Notes: a model not told the origin generated them from the letters alone. Shown: positions 44,366-55,429, counted from the first letter of the stretch. The stretch is DNA of 64,000 nucleotides from Gonocerus acuteangulatus (GCA_946811695.1 OX328126.1:8644361-8708360); one strand, 5' to 3'. Made by a program: numbers and translations.

Positions 44366-44710
44366 CCTTGTGGCACTCCATTGAACTGTTCATAAATTCG
44401 GGATGTCACGTTCCCAATGCGGACCTGGAATTTTCAATCTGCTAGAAAGTTTTTCACTATGATGAAGCTGGTTGTCACAGAGGAGTGTGTAGGGGTGCGA
44501 TTTATTTTTTCCTTCAATATTTTTTATAGCGCTCCAGACTTTTCTAGCTGGTGTGTCTTTATTCAAGGAGGCTGTAAAATTTCGCCAAGACTCGATCCTT
44601 GCTTGATTGAAAATTCTACGGCACATTGCACGCTGCCGTCTAAATTCGGTTAGATTATCCGGAGTCATATTATTCATAAAGTTTCTAAGAGCTCTCCTGC
44701 GGTTCTTTCT
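44366..44710 (-). pseudogene. LINE ORF2: EN-RT linker and deleted RT core
   Basis: After an in-frame TGA (44711-44713, likely a decayed CGA) the frame continues ARKNRRRALRNFMNN and on to HHSEKLSSRL. It then jumps to FQVRIGNVTSRIYEQFNGVP in another frame. Compared with typical I-group RT, the fingers and early palm motifs, including the first catalytic aspartate (F.D.EKAYD region), are missing. I infer a deletion of several hundred bp near 44425 together with frameshifts. Confidence 0.8.
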
Positions 44711-45592
44711 AGCTCATTTGCATTCCTCATTGAACCATGGGACAGGGGGCCGTCTAGGTACATCTGAGCTCATGGGTATGCTCTCATGAGCCGCATTCAT
44801 GATTACGTCTGTAATGAGGGAGTTTGCGCTGTTTACATTTATGTTTTCGGGTGATTGTTGTGGCGGTTTGGCTAGCTCTGTAAACTTGCACCATTCTGCT
44901 TTATTTATGATCCAAGTTTTCTTCTTTTTGTTCATTTTAAAGCTTCTTGTAATAGATATTTTTATAGGGAAATGATCACTTCCATGGAGTTCTTCCAGAG
45001 GCAGCCATTCAGTCTGAGTGAAAAGGGGTGGAGATATAGCAGCAATATCAATGGCTGAGTAAGTCCCATATGAAGAGCTTAAGTAAGTTGCTTCTCCTGA
45101 GTTTAGAAGCACTAGATGGTTAAGGTCGAGGGCTTCTTCTATAATATTACCTTTCGAGTTGGTGGTATCCGAACCCCAGATTATATTGTAAGCATTTGCG
45201 TCGGCCACAAGCAAAATAGGTGCTGGAGTCTGCCTAATAATACTATTCAAGTCATTGAGGTTTAATTGTAAATCTGGGGGAAGATAAATATTAAGGAGAG
45301 AGAAAGGGATTTTTGAGTGGATTCTGGTTGCTATTGCCTGTAAATTTGTCTGGAGTGGTATAGGATCGGAAATAACCGACGAACTAATCGCGTTCATAAC
45401 CCCACCATGCCCGCGAGCACCCTCAGATCCGTCTCGGCGGTAAATATCAAATCCTCTTAAGGAGGAATTGTCACTATTGCGCAGACGGGTCTCCTGGAGA
45501 GCCAGACAGATAGGATCATACTCTTGTATAAGGAGCTTTAAGTCGTTAAATCTAGATCTTATACCATTGCAATTCCATTGTAAAATAGTCAT
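44711..45592 (-). pseudogene. LINE ORF2: APE-type endonuclease domain
   Basis: This domain nicks target DNA to prime reverse transcription. Residues seen: QWNCNG (N7), QET (E34), ADANAYN (D131 and N133 kept; the histidine usual in GDFNAH is Tyr), SAIDIA (D182) and SDHFPI (D206, H207). The ATG at 45590-45592 fits a true ORF2 start because MTILQWNCNGI is the normal beginning of the domain. It ends at a TGA after WFNEECK, and the reading continues in frame beyond it, so this is a premature stop. Confidence 0.9.
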
Positions 45593-46105
45593 AAATTTGT
45601 GTAAAAGTAATTAAAACGCCTTTTAAAATAATAGGAGAGGTTGAACATCATGTGTAACATATAAATGAAGTTAATAAAAAATATTAAAATTTTATGAGTG
45701 ATATATATTGAAATAGGTGATAAGAATATTGTAGCATGCGGAGAAAAATAATTTGAGTGTGATATGTAACAGCTACCACAGTAATAACAACAGCAATAAT
45801 TTTAATTATTACAATTGTAGCCAGTATTATACATACTAATAATTTTAATTGAAAAAAATATTTTTAATTGCTGAAAATGTATTATTGATATTAAAAGATA
45901 GATTTCATGTTTCCAATATTTATAATTGAAAATATGTATACATGAGTAACAATCGTAAATATAAATCGGAGTTAGAATTGCTTCGTATTTATTAAAATAC
46001 TTTATTTGATTGAGATATATTTTTAATATCCAGCTGTAGATATCTATGTGAGAGACTAGCCTAAGCCTCTTGTAGTATAAGAGATAGGAATAGGTGCTTA
46101 TCAAG
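45593..46105. other. AT-rich spacer between LINE ORF1 and ORF2
   Basis: About 510 bp, much longer than the usual short gap between these ORFs, and AT-rich. An open minus-strand frame here has no recognisable feature. It may be an inserted sequence; I found no target duplication. Confidence 0.5.
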
Positions 46106-46840
46106 CTAGGCATTGTTCTTATCTCTATTATGAGAGGATGATCGGCTTCGTGTTTTAGCTGGGTTACTCTTATCAGGCTGTTTCCTTCGCCTGTTTAAAG
46201 TATCTGTCCACCTGTCATCAGACGTGGTGGGGTGGGGCGAATTTATAGTGGGGGGAGGGGGGTCAACCCCTGACTGCAGGGGGGTGGGAGTGGGGGTGAT
46301 GTTGTAGGGGGGGTCGGGTTGGGATGCAAGGGGGGAGGGGGGGAAGGATCGGGTAGAGAGGAGGGAGGGAGGGGATTGGGGGACGGGTCAGGTAAAAAGG
46401 AAGTGGGAGGGGGGGTTGGATCAGGTAGAGGGGAAGGGGGGAGGGAAGGGCACTGCTCTGTTGGGTGGGGGGTGTGGAGTACGTGGGGGGTTATAGTAGA
46501 CCCCGAAATAAATGTATCCGTTTGGATAGAAATCGATTTTTTTACAACACCACTACTGTGGCTGGCTAATGACGTAGTTGCTAAGTTCTGATTATTATTT
46601 GCTACCATAGCATACGATTTAGAAAATGTTGGCGCTTTTCTCGCGTAATAAATTTTCCTCGCTTCAGCTGGACTTTTATCTTCGTTTATTTGAATAGCTT
46701 TGATTTCTTTCTCTTTCAACCAAGTGGGACATTCGCAAGAAAGTGGGGAATGGTTCTGTTTACAATTAGCACAGAAGGGATCATTATTGCAATTTTCATG
46801 TTCTTTGGAACTGCACCTCTCATTTGGAACTGCAAAATCT
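46106..46840 (-). pseudogene. LINE ORF1 (gag-like) C-terminal part
   Basis: ORF1 proteins of I/Jockey-group LINEs bind element RNA. On the minus strand I read a zinc knuckle CANCKQNHSPLSC (C2-C-H-C spacing CX2CX3HX4C), then CPTWLKEKEIKAI, the normal continuation. A long proline-rich tract follows (46250-46480, PLPDP repeats) and a basic tail (DDRWTDTLNRRRK, KTRSRSSS) to a stop at 46106-46108. The proline tract has shifted frame: one frame stops at 46243 and the basic tail continues in another. The N-terminal part upstream of the knuckle is missing. Confidence 0.82.
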
Positions 46841-46843
46841 CAT

Positions 46844-47060
46844 TTTATTTATTTATTTAAATTTTAACGTCCATTTATTATTAACAACGAATTTTAGGAC
46901 GGGTTATCTATAGGTTACCACCCTTTTCTAGCCAGGATAGGGGTGACGCCTTTTCTTTGTTCTAAAGAAAAGCCACCATCCCTACTGGGAATCGAAAACA
47001 CGACCTTTGGCACGGAGTATTTAGTGCTCACGCCTTAACCCTCACGGCCACCGGGTCTCC
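46844..47060 (-). mobile_element. SINE-1 copy at LINE/HINE boundary
   Basis: Same head, B-box region (mutated to GTTTTCGATTCC) and (AAAT)n tail as the 3130 copy. AATCTCATT and AATCTTATT flank it (46836 and 47065), a possible but displaced target duplication. Confidence 0.82.
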
Positions 47061-47064
47061 ACGG

Positions 47065-47490
47065 AATCTTATTGTAGAGAATTTAGTTACCTTTCGAATA
47101 GCCGCCTTCCACTTACTTACTTCGAGTTCCCAACCGTTTTCGAGATATTTTAGAAAATATACTGAGATCCGAAAACTTTGTATCGCCATTCATACATTTT
47201 TTTCCATATATGTACTTTGTTTCTGAATACCCAAACAGAAAATTAGTTTTGAAAAGTATTTCTATCAATTTCTCTGGTAAATGGCTACAGAACTCGCTTA
47301 AAAAATGGTTTCATTCGTTTTCCTACGTTAAAGAATCTTTCGCACAAATTTCGCTCCAAAAACCATGTTCCAGTAAACGGATTCAACTTGTTAATGAACT
47401 TGACCTTTTAAATGAGAAGAAAGATTTTTGTACCAAATGTTATCAAAATCGAACCATTTTTGAGCCGATGAGTAACTTCTTAATAATTCA
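47065..47490 (+). mobile_element. HINE-like family A, interior fragment
   Basis: TTGTAGAGAATTTAGT, CCAACCGTTTTCGAGATATT, GATCCGAAAACT, then TTGACCTTTTAAATGAGAAG in the order of 11758-12290. Both termini are missing. The open frame here (about 100 codons) is a by-product. Confidence 0.65.
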
Positions 47491-47514
47491 CCCCCCCCCT
47501 AAAAGAACTTAAAC

Positions 47515-47990
47515 ATTTGAATATAAAAAAAATACTTTCTTAGCGAGTGTTTATATTATAAACGGATTGTCCTTGCAAAATTTCCAATTTTTGTGTCAAG
47601 TGGTTCGGGATATTATTACCTCGGATGGACCAGGGCGTAAACTCCATGAGGGACAAAATCACTGTTTATTTCTAGTAATTCAAGGACTTCCATCATAGTT
47701 TAAATTAACCTCAATTACAAATAATACTATGAAATACGGTAACAGCTGTTCTTTATCGTCCTAGCAACGCATGATACCTAGGCTTGCCTGCTCTAACCAA
47801 CTAAAACTTTAAACCCCTCTAAAAATACTTAAAAATTCGAATATCAAAAAACCTTTCTTAGCGAGTGCCTACGTTATATAGGGAGTGTCCATGCAAAATT
47901 TCAAAATTTTCTGTCGAGCGGTTTTGGCTGGGGGATGATAGATGAGTGAGTGAGTGAGTGAGTGGTATTTGACAAATATATAGTAGATTT
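47515..47990 (+). repeat. Two diverged copies of a 'CTTAGCGAGTG' repeat, (GTGA)n end
   Basis: Copies at about 47495-47640 and 47815-47960 share TTCTTAGCGAGTG, GTCC.TGCAAAATTTC and GTCAAGTGGTT / GTCGAGCGGTT. The second ends in GAGTGAGTGAGTGAGTG. Such blocks with (GTGA)n occur in many insect genomes; the family is not identified here. Confidence 0.6.
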
Positions 47991-48198
47991 TCCTATAGCT
48001 TTAAAATTTTTAAAAATATTTCTTTGGAGTAATAATATTAATAATCGTCAACTGACCCTTTAGTGTAATTTAGTAAATTATCGAAATACATGGAAGTTCA
48101 AAATGCTCTTTCACAATATTTGTTTATATTCTCTACACATTTCGTACCATTTTCGTGCCTCTTCAAGGGAATATGTTATAAATTTAACAGCTGAGAGC

Positions 48199-48425
48199 CA
48201 TAAGCGTATATAAGGAGGGGCTCCAGCTCCCCCCCGAAATTTTGATTTGATGGTAAAAATTTGTCATAAAACTCTTAAAAATAAATTAAATAAGATCACA
48301 TTGCTTATAAAATATTTTATTTTGGGTATAAAACTATTCCAAGTTCTAAATTGTTAGAAATGGTTCCAGCCCCCCCCCCAAAATGTCCCAGCTTCCCCCG
48401 AAATTATTGCCTATATACGCCCATG
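48199..48425 (+). mobile_element. hAT-type MITE, copy M3
   Basis: CATAAGCGTATATAAGG ... TATATACGCCCATG, 227 bp. Flanks CTGAGAGC and CTGCAGGC match at 6 of 8 positions (aged 8-bp duplication). Confidence 0.82.
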
Positions 48426-48603
48426 CTGCAGGCAAATTGAGAAGGAGAACCACTAGTAGGGCCACGTCGAGGGGACTGGTCGTTTATTGAACAAATCCAA
48501 TATGGTGGGAAGTAGTCAGCTGATCGATAATCGATATGTCATATAATTAAAATTAATTTTAATTTCAAGATGAAATATAGTCAACAAACCGTTTTCCCCC
48601 CCT

Positions 48604-48770
48604 GGGTCTCTCCGTGGTGTAGTGGCAAACACCTGTGGTTTCGTTTGTGGGTGATGGGGGTTCGAGTCTCGTCTTCAGCAGGGATTTTTCTGGGGATGTT
48701 TAGGATGGTGGTAAGCAGTAGATAGTCCCGCTCTAATGACCTAGTTTTTTTTTTCCATTTTAAAACATTG
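48604..48770 (+). mobile_element. SINE-3: tRNA-like head, third family
   Basis: TCTCCGTGGTGTAGTGGCAA (A box TGGTGTAGTGG) and, 40 bp on, GGGGGTTCGAGTCTCG (B box GGTTCGAGTCT) form a tRNA-like head resembling tRNA-Glu/Asp/Gly. The body ends with a T run (48748-48757). Single copy here. A free-standing tRNA gene is unlikely because the acceptor ends do not pair. Confidence 0.6.
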
Positions 48771-48779
48771 ATTATTAAT

Positions 48780-49189
48780 AAGATAAATAAAATAACACAA
48801 TCAAAAATCAGCGATTTTTTCAGTAGGTAGGGCATTTCAAAAGAATGTAAAAACAGGTGGGTTAGAGAAATGCAAAACTAACACATTTCTGATGAATTAA
48901 GTAAAAATGTGAATAGTTTCTTAAAATACTAGAATCCACAACCACCCCGTTATTTGTCTTTCAATTTAAATCCTATAATTTCAAACAAAGTCAGATTTAG
49001 CGGTGGGAGAGAGGTAGAAGTGAAACAGGAAAAAGTACAAGACGGAAAAATGAGGGATTTTCCGCCAAGAGCTTTCAGGAACAGGTAATATTATTTTTGG
49101 TTGTTACTGCCTTGTCCGTGAAGCTTTTAGAGAAGGTAACAGCATTAGCAGTAACCGTGAAGGTCAAGTCAGTGCTATTTCTAGCACAA
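48780..49189. other. Unassigned
   Basis: No gene or shared repeat recognised. Confidence 0.4.
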
Positions 49190-49197
49190 CACCCTCT

Positions 49198-49463
49198 CAT
49201 GGGCGTATATAAGGGGGGCTGCAGCCCCCCCCCCCCGAAATTTTGATTTCATCGGTAAAAATTTCATAAAATCCTTAAAAATAAATTAAATAAGATCATT
49301 TAGTTCATGAAACATATTCTATTTTGGGTGTAATAGCGTTTAAGTTGGCTTAAACTATTCCAAGATCTAAATTGTTAGTAATCCATACACCGGAAGTGGT
49401 CTCAGCCCCCCCCCCCGAAATTTTACCAGCCCCCTCCGAAATCATTTTCTATATACGCCCATG
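49198..49463 (+). mobile_element. hAT-type MITE, copy M4
   Basis: CATGGGCGTATATAAGGGGG ... CTATATACGCCCATG, 266 bp, with a perfect 8-bp target duplication CACCCTCT (49190-49197 and 49464-49471). Probably among the younger copies. Confidence 0.9.
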
Positions 49464-49471
49464 CACCCTCT

Positions 49472-49984
49472 GCCTGTAGACTAGGCATGTCCACGCTAAG
49501 GTATAAATCTGCTATGTAGCAAATGCAGTGGAGTTGCAGGTTTGTCGTTTCAAATTACAGAAATAACAAACTATCTTCGTTTCTTGTATTCTAAGAATAA
49601 CGGATTGTTAGGGTCTACATCCGCTCCCAACAATCCCGGCATGTTCACGATAAGACGGACGTAGTTTAAGGACGGAAAACGTCAAGGGTTATCATCATCC
49701 AAAACTTCACGGTAGAGTTTTGATTTACTCAAGCATTCCTAATTTCAATCCTACTCAAAATTTTGTTTAGATTAAGGCTTATATTTTAAGTAAAGGATGC
49801 TGTGACAGAAGTTCTAAGGTCTCTAACGTGGAAAATTTTGTTGGACCAACAGAAAGAAATGCTTTCAAGGGTGATGTCTTTGATGATTTTAGTGTCTATG
49901 ATGAATGAAACGGAAAGGTTTTGATGAAATGGATTGTTTGTTTTTTTTTTCGGATTTACAGAGAAGATTCTTATTTTATTTATT
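49472..49984. other. Unassigned
   Basis: No gene or shared repeat recognised. Confidence 0.4.
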
Positions 49985-50360
49985 GAAATACTTATTTACA
50001 TATATTTTAATGTCCACTTAAACATAATAGAGACATTAAGGGCGAGTTATCTACAGGCTACTACTATTATAGGGCCCATGCCTTCTGTTATTGTAAAATA
50101 AAACCTATATAGTTTCAGAGATATAATTTGTCCCTCGGGGAAAACGCAGAGGGGGCTCGAAATTGCCAGTTCTACAACCCTCTCAGCCCCTCCTCTGCCT
50201 AGACGCAGGACTAGCAGAGGGAGGAGTGGCAACCCAGCAAGGCTGTCATTAGCTAGAGGCGCCTCCACCTTCCCCTACCCGTCCACAGCCAAGTGACAAG
50301 TTATATCTCTCACACTATAGTTATAGTGGGAATCGAATCTACGCTCATAGTGCTCGCAAA
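49985..50360 (-). mobile_element. SINE-1-related element with longer body
   Basis: The AT-rich tail, TTTTAATGTCC, GGGCGAGTTATCTACAGGC and B box (GATTCGATTCCCAC on the minus strand) follow the SINE-1 order. About 150 bp of unrelated GC-richer sequence (50120-50280) lies between body and head. It is a diverged subfamily or a copy with an insertion. Confidence 0.5.
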
Positions 50361-50392
50361 TTGTTAAAATTATAAAGAAATGCACTATTCAT

Positions 50393-51126
50393 CAGTGTTG
50401 GGCAAAAATCATTCAAAATAATGTATAAATTTGATATTTCATTTTGAATAATGAATAATTTTTCATTCAATATTCAGCCATTCAGTGAATAACTTCACTT
50501 TTTATTTTTATTCATTATTTAATAACAATGATTTATTGAATGAAAATTTTTATTGAATAAATTTGATTTATTTGATTAAATGATTTATTCTAACAATCTT
50601 TTCTTATAAAAATGACCTCTTTCATTAAAATTTTTCATACTTTTAATGAAAATTAATTATTTGAGTGATACTGTTTACTGAACATTGTTTAAAAACAAGT
50701 AACTACTTTATTGTAAAAATAAAAGGTGCCAAATAATGATAATAATTTTTAAATAATGACAGAAATTAATAAAGAATAATAATGAATTAAATTCAGGAAC
50801 AAACTTTTACATTTATTATTTATGTTACATAAAGGAAATCTTTACAAAACTTGTTTTGAGTACAATGTACTTAGTACATAGGAACTGGTCAAAAACGAAA
50901 AATGTACCTACTTTTTTTTTCATGAATTACATTATTTTAAATAAATGGAAGTAATGAATGAATAAGAAAACATAATTAATTATTTATTAAATAAAAAGAA
51001 TCAATAAATTCTTATTCAATAATAATTTGAATAATGATAACTTAATCAACGAATAATTTTTTATAGAATAAAAATTTATTTGATTGATTATTGGATAAAA
51101 AAGTTTTTGGATAATGCCCCACTCTG
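50393..51126 (+). mobile_element. hAT element, non-autonomous, source type of the 161-bp satellite
   Basis: Starts CAGTGTTGGGCAAAAATCAT and ends TGCCCCACTCTG (inverse CAGAGTGGGGCA). Flanked by CTATTCAT and GTATTCAT (50385-50392, 51127-51134; 7 of 8 match). AT-rich, no transposase. Its first 180 bp match the satellite unit at 21.8-24 kb. Confidence 0.82.
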
Positions 51127-51642
51127 GTATTCATTAGGAGTTTTATTATTCATTCTAAAAGAAGATGCCAAACATTTTAACGATAATATTATTATAAATT
51201 ACTCTTGTTAAATGGCCGACCAAGGTAGAAAAAGGTTCGTCAAGATTATTTGAAAAGTGCCCCATAAGGCCTTGTGAATGTATAAGATGCTTCTAAGTGT
51301 CCAGGTTAAGTGCCCCTAGGTGCTTTAAGTACAGACTTAAACTTATCGAAGGTTTGATGGTGAAGGACTTAAGTTGAGAGCTACTAAAAGGAAGAGTTGT
51401 TAACTTGAAATGGAGACCGTCGTTAACAGCTTAATATCAAATTATACAATGTTTATATACATTTTTCCTTCTTCTTTCTGGGGCTTATAATAAATAATAT
51501 TCGAGGATTAAAGAAGGTCATTTAGTGCGTTTCCTCCCTCCCTCCATATATATGAGGAGCATTTTAGAAGGAAAGCCATTCAAGGTTTTCAATTTTGCAC
51601 AAAACTTGTTGAAGCAATATTTTATTTGTGATTTTGATTTTT

Positions 51643-52495
51643 AGCTGATGAAGCAGCTAAGAGTGCGTTACAGTACTCAGTCAGGCTAGAACCATTCCAC
51701 TCCCCAAGAGATTGGAACCGCTACCATAGGAAGAAATTAATAGAGAAATGGGAAATTACCTGGTCAAACAGCAAGAGTAAACTATCAAAAATTAAAAGTC
51801 CGTCACGCAGGAGCTGCATAACTAAGCACTTTCCTCATAATTGGGTAGGGTCGAGTGCATTCCTGAATAATTTGCTTAAAATAACCTATACAGATAAATA
51901 AAATAAAAACATAAATTGTTCTGCTCTCTTGCTTTTGTGAGCAGCTGTTTCAATTATTAATTTTCTAATTAATTTCCTTCCAGAGTTTTGCGTATGCGTG
52001 GTACTACACTACGTAATAAATATACAGAGCTCCATATTTTGATCTATTGATCTTGATGGCTTTCGCGAACCTACGTTTGGCGGAAGAAGTCAATTCAAAC
52101 ATAGTACAAAGTAACCCCCCCCCCCCCCCCTTCCAATAGACCGATTTAGTTCATTTTCACAACACTTCTTTCTTAATAGATAGCCAGGACGTATACAGAG
52201 TTTCGTTACAATACAACAGAAATTACGACCGGTATAAGGACATTAGTAATTTCTGTCCGGAGTAAACCCCCCCTTCTAGTAAACCGATTTAGTTTATTTA
52301 AAAAAAAAAAAATCTCTTTGGTTGACCACAACAAATACAGAGTTTCGTTGAAATATTACAAAAATTAAGGCTGGTATTGGCAAATAACTACTATGGCTCC
52401 GGAGTAAACCCCCTCTCCGGATGGACCGATTTTGTGGTTAACGAACTCGTTCAATCGTTTGATGGGGGAATACTACATACCTGTATCGTGTTAAC

Positions 52496-52590
<95 letters not shown>

Positions 52591-53100
52591 AATTTAAACG
52601 GGGGTCATTTTCGGTGTCTACTAGGTAGGATCGATAAAGATTCGAAGAAATTTTTCAAAAATTCCGTCATGAGTGCAACCTCAATAGCAACTTTCCTTCG
52701 GAGGAAAGTGCTAAAAAGACGGTCGGATCTTGGTTTTCGGCTAATAGAAAAAACCGGAGAGAAGAAATAGTCCTAGCCAGACTGAGACTAGGCCATTGCA
52801 AATTGACCCATTCTTATTTATTAACAGAACTCTTCACCCCCCCCCCCCCCCCTCATGTTTCTCAATGTGACAATGCTCTCCTCACGGTGGAACACATTCT
52901 CACTGAATACTACACATTTACTGAGAAGAGGAAAAGGTGTATGCTGGACGGAAATTTGTCAGAATTATTGGAAGAAGATTCATGTAATTTGAACAGTATT
53001 GTAAAATATTTAAAAAAAGTCAACTTGTATAGTTTAATATAATTATATTTTCACCGCTAATGACTTTGGTAGAAACCGTGTAAAACAATAAAATAAATGA
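51643..53100 (+). pseudogene. I-group LINE ORF2 tail, split by a HINE-B insertion
   Basis: 51643-51795 reads ADEAAKSALQYSVRLEP ... KLIEKWEITWSNSKSKLSKI, the end of RNase H (ADEAA) and the following linker. 52717-53042 continues TVGSWFSANRKNRREEIVLA, RLRLGHCKLTHSYLL, a C-run-expanded spot (52838-52851, giving a proline run) and a degraded knuckle ending LTVEHILTE. The two parts join in frame once the 0.92-kb HINE-B element is removed. The 3' end has an AATAAAATAAATGA tail. RT and endonuclease are absent. Confidence 0.85.
51796..52716 (+). mobile_element. HINE-like family B element, copy B3, inside LINE
   Basis: Left end AAAGTCCGTCACGCAGGAGC with AGCACTTTCCTC; right end ACTTTCCT-TCGG-AGGAAAGT then GCTAAAA; (TA)n tract at 52500-52580. 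The empty site can be read from the LINE frame: ATT AAA ... ACG GTC, with the join falling in a run of A, and no target duplication. This is what rolling-circle type insertion leaves. Confidence 0.82.
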
Positions 53101-53103
53101 ATA

Positions 53104-53925
53104 TTTGTGATTTTTGGAATTGTAGGGTCAAATATTGTTTTAAATTCGATTATCGATACAATTTTTACGTATCTTCAATGCATGATCCATAATTAGCAAA
53201 ATAATAAGCGTAAAATTTGGCCCTTTTTCCATAGAATACATTTCTTAGAATGAAAACTATAGGTAAGTTGAAGGTGAGGGTGGGGAAGCATCAATAGATT
53301 CTTGATGAAACTAGCAAGAGTTGCTTCCCAAATGTGGGGAGCAAAAATATATTTATTTTGAAGATTCAAGGTATTTATTTATTTTCAAAAAAATTAACAA
53401 ACTATTACAACAAAGGAACACTTTGATATATTTTGTACCTTAGGGTATACATACTGAACATCAATACTCAATAGTCAAGATCTGAATCACAAGACAAAGA
53501 TTCATTCCTGAACTCGTTGAAAGATATTTCGTTCAAACCAAAACCTTTCATTTAGATTGAGAAACTTTAGAAGAGCTCATATGTATTTTTCTGTTTCCTT
53601 TGATATTGATTTTCTTTGTACCTGAGGTGAATTGAATGTGGTCTCCGAATTCGACTTTAGAACTTTGAAGAGCTGAATATTGGGAAAGTATGATTTTGAA
53701 CCAAGAACTTTGCCAAAACTATCATACTTAAGTTGAACAAATTGCTGATTTTGAAGCGCATATTCTTGCACTTTGGAGTCTTGTTACACATTTTTTGAAG
53801 AGCTACTGACCATTTCTTTGGTATTCCTTTAGCTGCATTTTCAAATATTCATTTAGAACCTTAATACACTATTTTGGCGATTAATCCGAATATCTCAGCA
53901 GTGGCTCTATCTATATTTTTTTTCG
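53104..53925. other. Unassigned AT-rich region
   Basis: No gene recognised. A minus-strand frame at 53577-53771 is lysine- and glutamine-rich with no family match. Confidence 0.4.
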
Positions 53926-53928
53926 CGC

Positions 53929-54245
53929 AGGGGGCGAGGTTAGCTCAGTGGTAGGCCACTGGACTAATAAGCTGTAGGACCTGAGTTCAAATCCCCATGA
54001 AGGACTAAAGATTTTTTCTTCTAGTGTCTTCTTTCATGGGTTGAAATCGGCCTCCCTGGCCGTCCCTAGGCAAACCCAGCCTTTAATTAATTTAACAATG
54101 GGTACCTTGGGTGCTAATGACTCTAGCAGTCGAATCAGCCGGCCGGAGCATAGTACTGACCACACTATCTCCCTAGTGTGCAGTATGGCCATGAATCAGA
54201 TACCTCTATAGTATCTACCCCTCAGGGTCCTCGTGGCTTGTTTTT
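53929..54245 (+). mobile_element. SINE-2, best single-head copy
   Basis: GGGGGCGAGGTTAGCTCAGT (A box), ACTGGACTAATAAGC (anticodon-like region, AAT), GAGTTCAAATCCCC (B box), then the body (GGCCTCCCTGGCCGTCCC, GACTCTAGCAG, CATAGTACTGACCACAC, GATACCTCTATAGTATC) and the GGCTTG...T end. This copy defines the family layout: tRNA-Ile-like head about 70 bp, body about 240 bp. Confidence 0.88.
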
Positions 54246-54518
54246 TTTAGTGATTTTTTTTTATGTATGCGCAGGTAGGACCACTTGAGTACACGATGTG
54301 GGTACAATACATAACTTGGATTTTCGTTGTGGTCCATTCTTAATTTTCAATCAACCTCCGAATGACTTTATAATCAAAATTTTTGAATGTGTCTACTGAA
54401 ATATTTATACAGTAATATTCTTTACTGCTGTAATCCATGTATTTATTTTTACTTTAACCTTACGTTGATTTTCATAAAATTCCATGATTTGTGTTGTTAG
54501 ACGCTAGACTCGAAGGAT

Positions 54519-54523
<5 letters not shown>

Positions 54524-54565
<42 letters not shown>
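54524..54565. repeat. Poly(T) tract, about 42 nt
   Basis: Uninterrupted T run. Could be the poly(A) of a minus-strand retroposon, but no body is recognisable to its right. Confidence 0.8.
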
Positions 54566-54567
<2 letters not shown>

Positions 54568-54716
54568 CCGTAGAATATTAATCTTGTATTATTACTATTG
54601 TATTATTCTAACCGTCATACTTTCCAATGGTAGCCAGTGCATTGATGAATTTATTAAATATCCAATACATACACATTTATACAACAACATTTAAAAAATA
54701 ATAGATCACACCAGCC

Positions 54717-54830
54717 GCCATCTGCCATAGCCACGTTGAATGCACCGGTACCCGTTGATCGCCGAAGTTAAGCAACGTCGGGCGTGGCAAGTACCTGAAT
54801 GGGTAACCGACCATGTGCTGTTGGCATTAT
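54717..54830 (+). ncRNA. 5S rRNA-like sequence (pseudogene or 5S-derived SINE head)
   Basis: It follows animal 5S rRNA from end to end: GCCA...GCCATAGCCACG, TGAATGCACCGG, CGATCGCCGAAGTTAAGC-like segment, GTCGGGCGTGGCAAGTACCT, GAATGGGTAACCG, then CTGTTGGC at the 3' end. About nine nucleotides present in normal 5S between GACCG and the 3' strand are missing, so helix IV/loop E is shortened. Internal Pol III control regions (AAGTTAAGC; GTACCTGAATGGG) remain recognisable. Single copy, no tandem 5S cluster. The run on into GCATTATAAAAGG without a T4 terminator fits a SINE3-type head or a transposed pseudogene. Confidence 0.75.
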
Positions 54831-54889
54831 AAAAGGGCGGAAACCTATAGATAGCACAAGTGTTGATAGTCCATTAAACATACACACAA

Positions 54890-55277
54890 ACATTGATTAA
54901 AATGATTTTTAGTTAATTGACCTAACATTGATTAAAATGATTTTTAGTCAATTGACCTAACATTGATTAAACTTATTTTTAGTTAATTGACCTAACATTG
55001 ATTAAAATGATTTTTAGTTAATTGACCTAACATTGATTAAAATGATTTTTAGTTAATTGACCTAACATTGATTAAAATGATTTTTAGTTAATTGACCTAA
55101 CATTGATTAAAATGATTTTTAGTTAATTGACCTAACATTGATTAAAATGATTTTTAGTTAATTGACCTAACATTGATTAAAATGATTTTTAGTTAATTGA
55201 CCTAACATTGATTAAAATGATTTTTAGTTAATTGACCTAACATTGATTAAAATGATTTTTAGTTAATTGACCTAACA
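54890..55277. repeat. 35-bp satellite, 11 units
   Basis: Units of CATTGATTAAAATGATTTTT + AGTTAATTGACCTAA, nearly identical except units 1-3. Confidence 0.95.
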
Positions 55278-55429
55278 AAAAGATCTTCTCTTTATGTTGT
55301 GTTAATGTAACAGAACATTTAACACTCACACAAAATAATCGACAAACAGAGGCTATTGGAATGTAACAGAAAAGAATTTTATGTGTGTTGGTGTTGTAAA
55401 TGTTAGTGAGGGTTCATTTAGTTATAGAA

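Larger units (their letters stand above)
42480..46840 (-). mobile_element. I-group non-LTR retrotransposon, near-complete but inactive
   Basis: Order on the minus strand: ORF1 with zinc knuckle (46840-46106), an AT-rich spacer, ORF2 with APE endonuclease (45592-44711), RT (partly deleted), RNase H and a C-terminal zinc knuckle (to 42596). RNase H inside ORF2 places it in the I group in the broad sense (I, Nimb, LOA-type). Its 5' end is truncated at about 46840, next to SINE-1 and a HINE-A remnant. Confidence 0.9.

Noticed and set aside
45802..46113. 103-codon minus-strand frame between LINE ORF1 and ORF2
   Set aside because: Tyr/Ile-rich composition expected of AT-rich DNA, no motif; overlaps the ORF1 stop.
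46319..46591. Plus-strand glycine-rich frame
   Set aside because: Antisense of the proline-rich tract of LINE ORF1 on the minus strand.
51640..51650. Splice-acceptor-like TTTTTAG before a coding segment
   Set aside because: The coding segment is the end of a LINE RNase H; truncation of a LINE next to T-rich sequence explains it.
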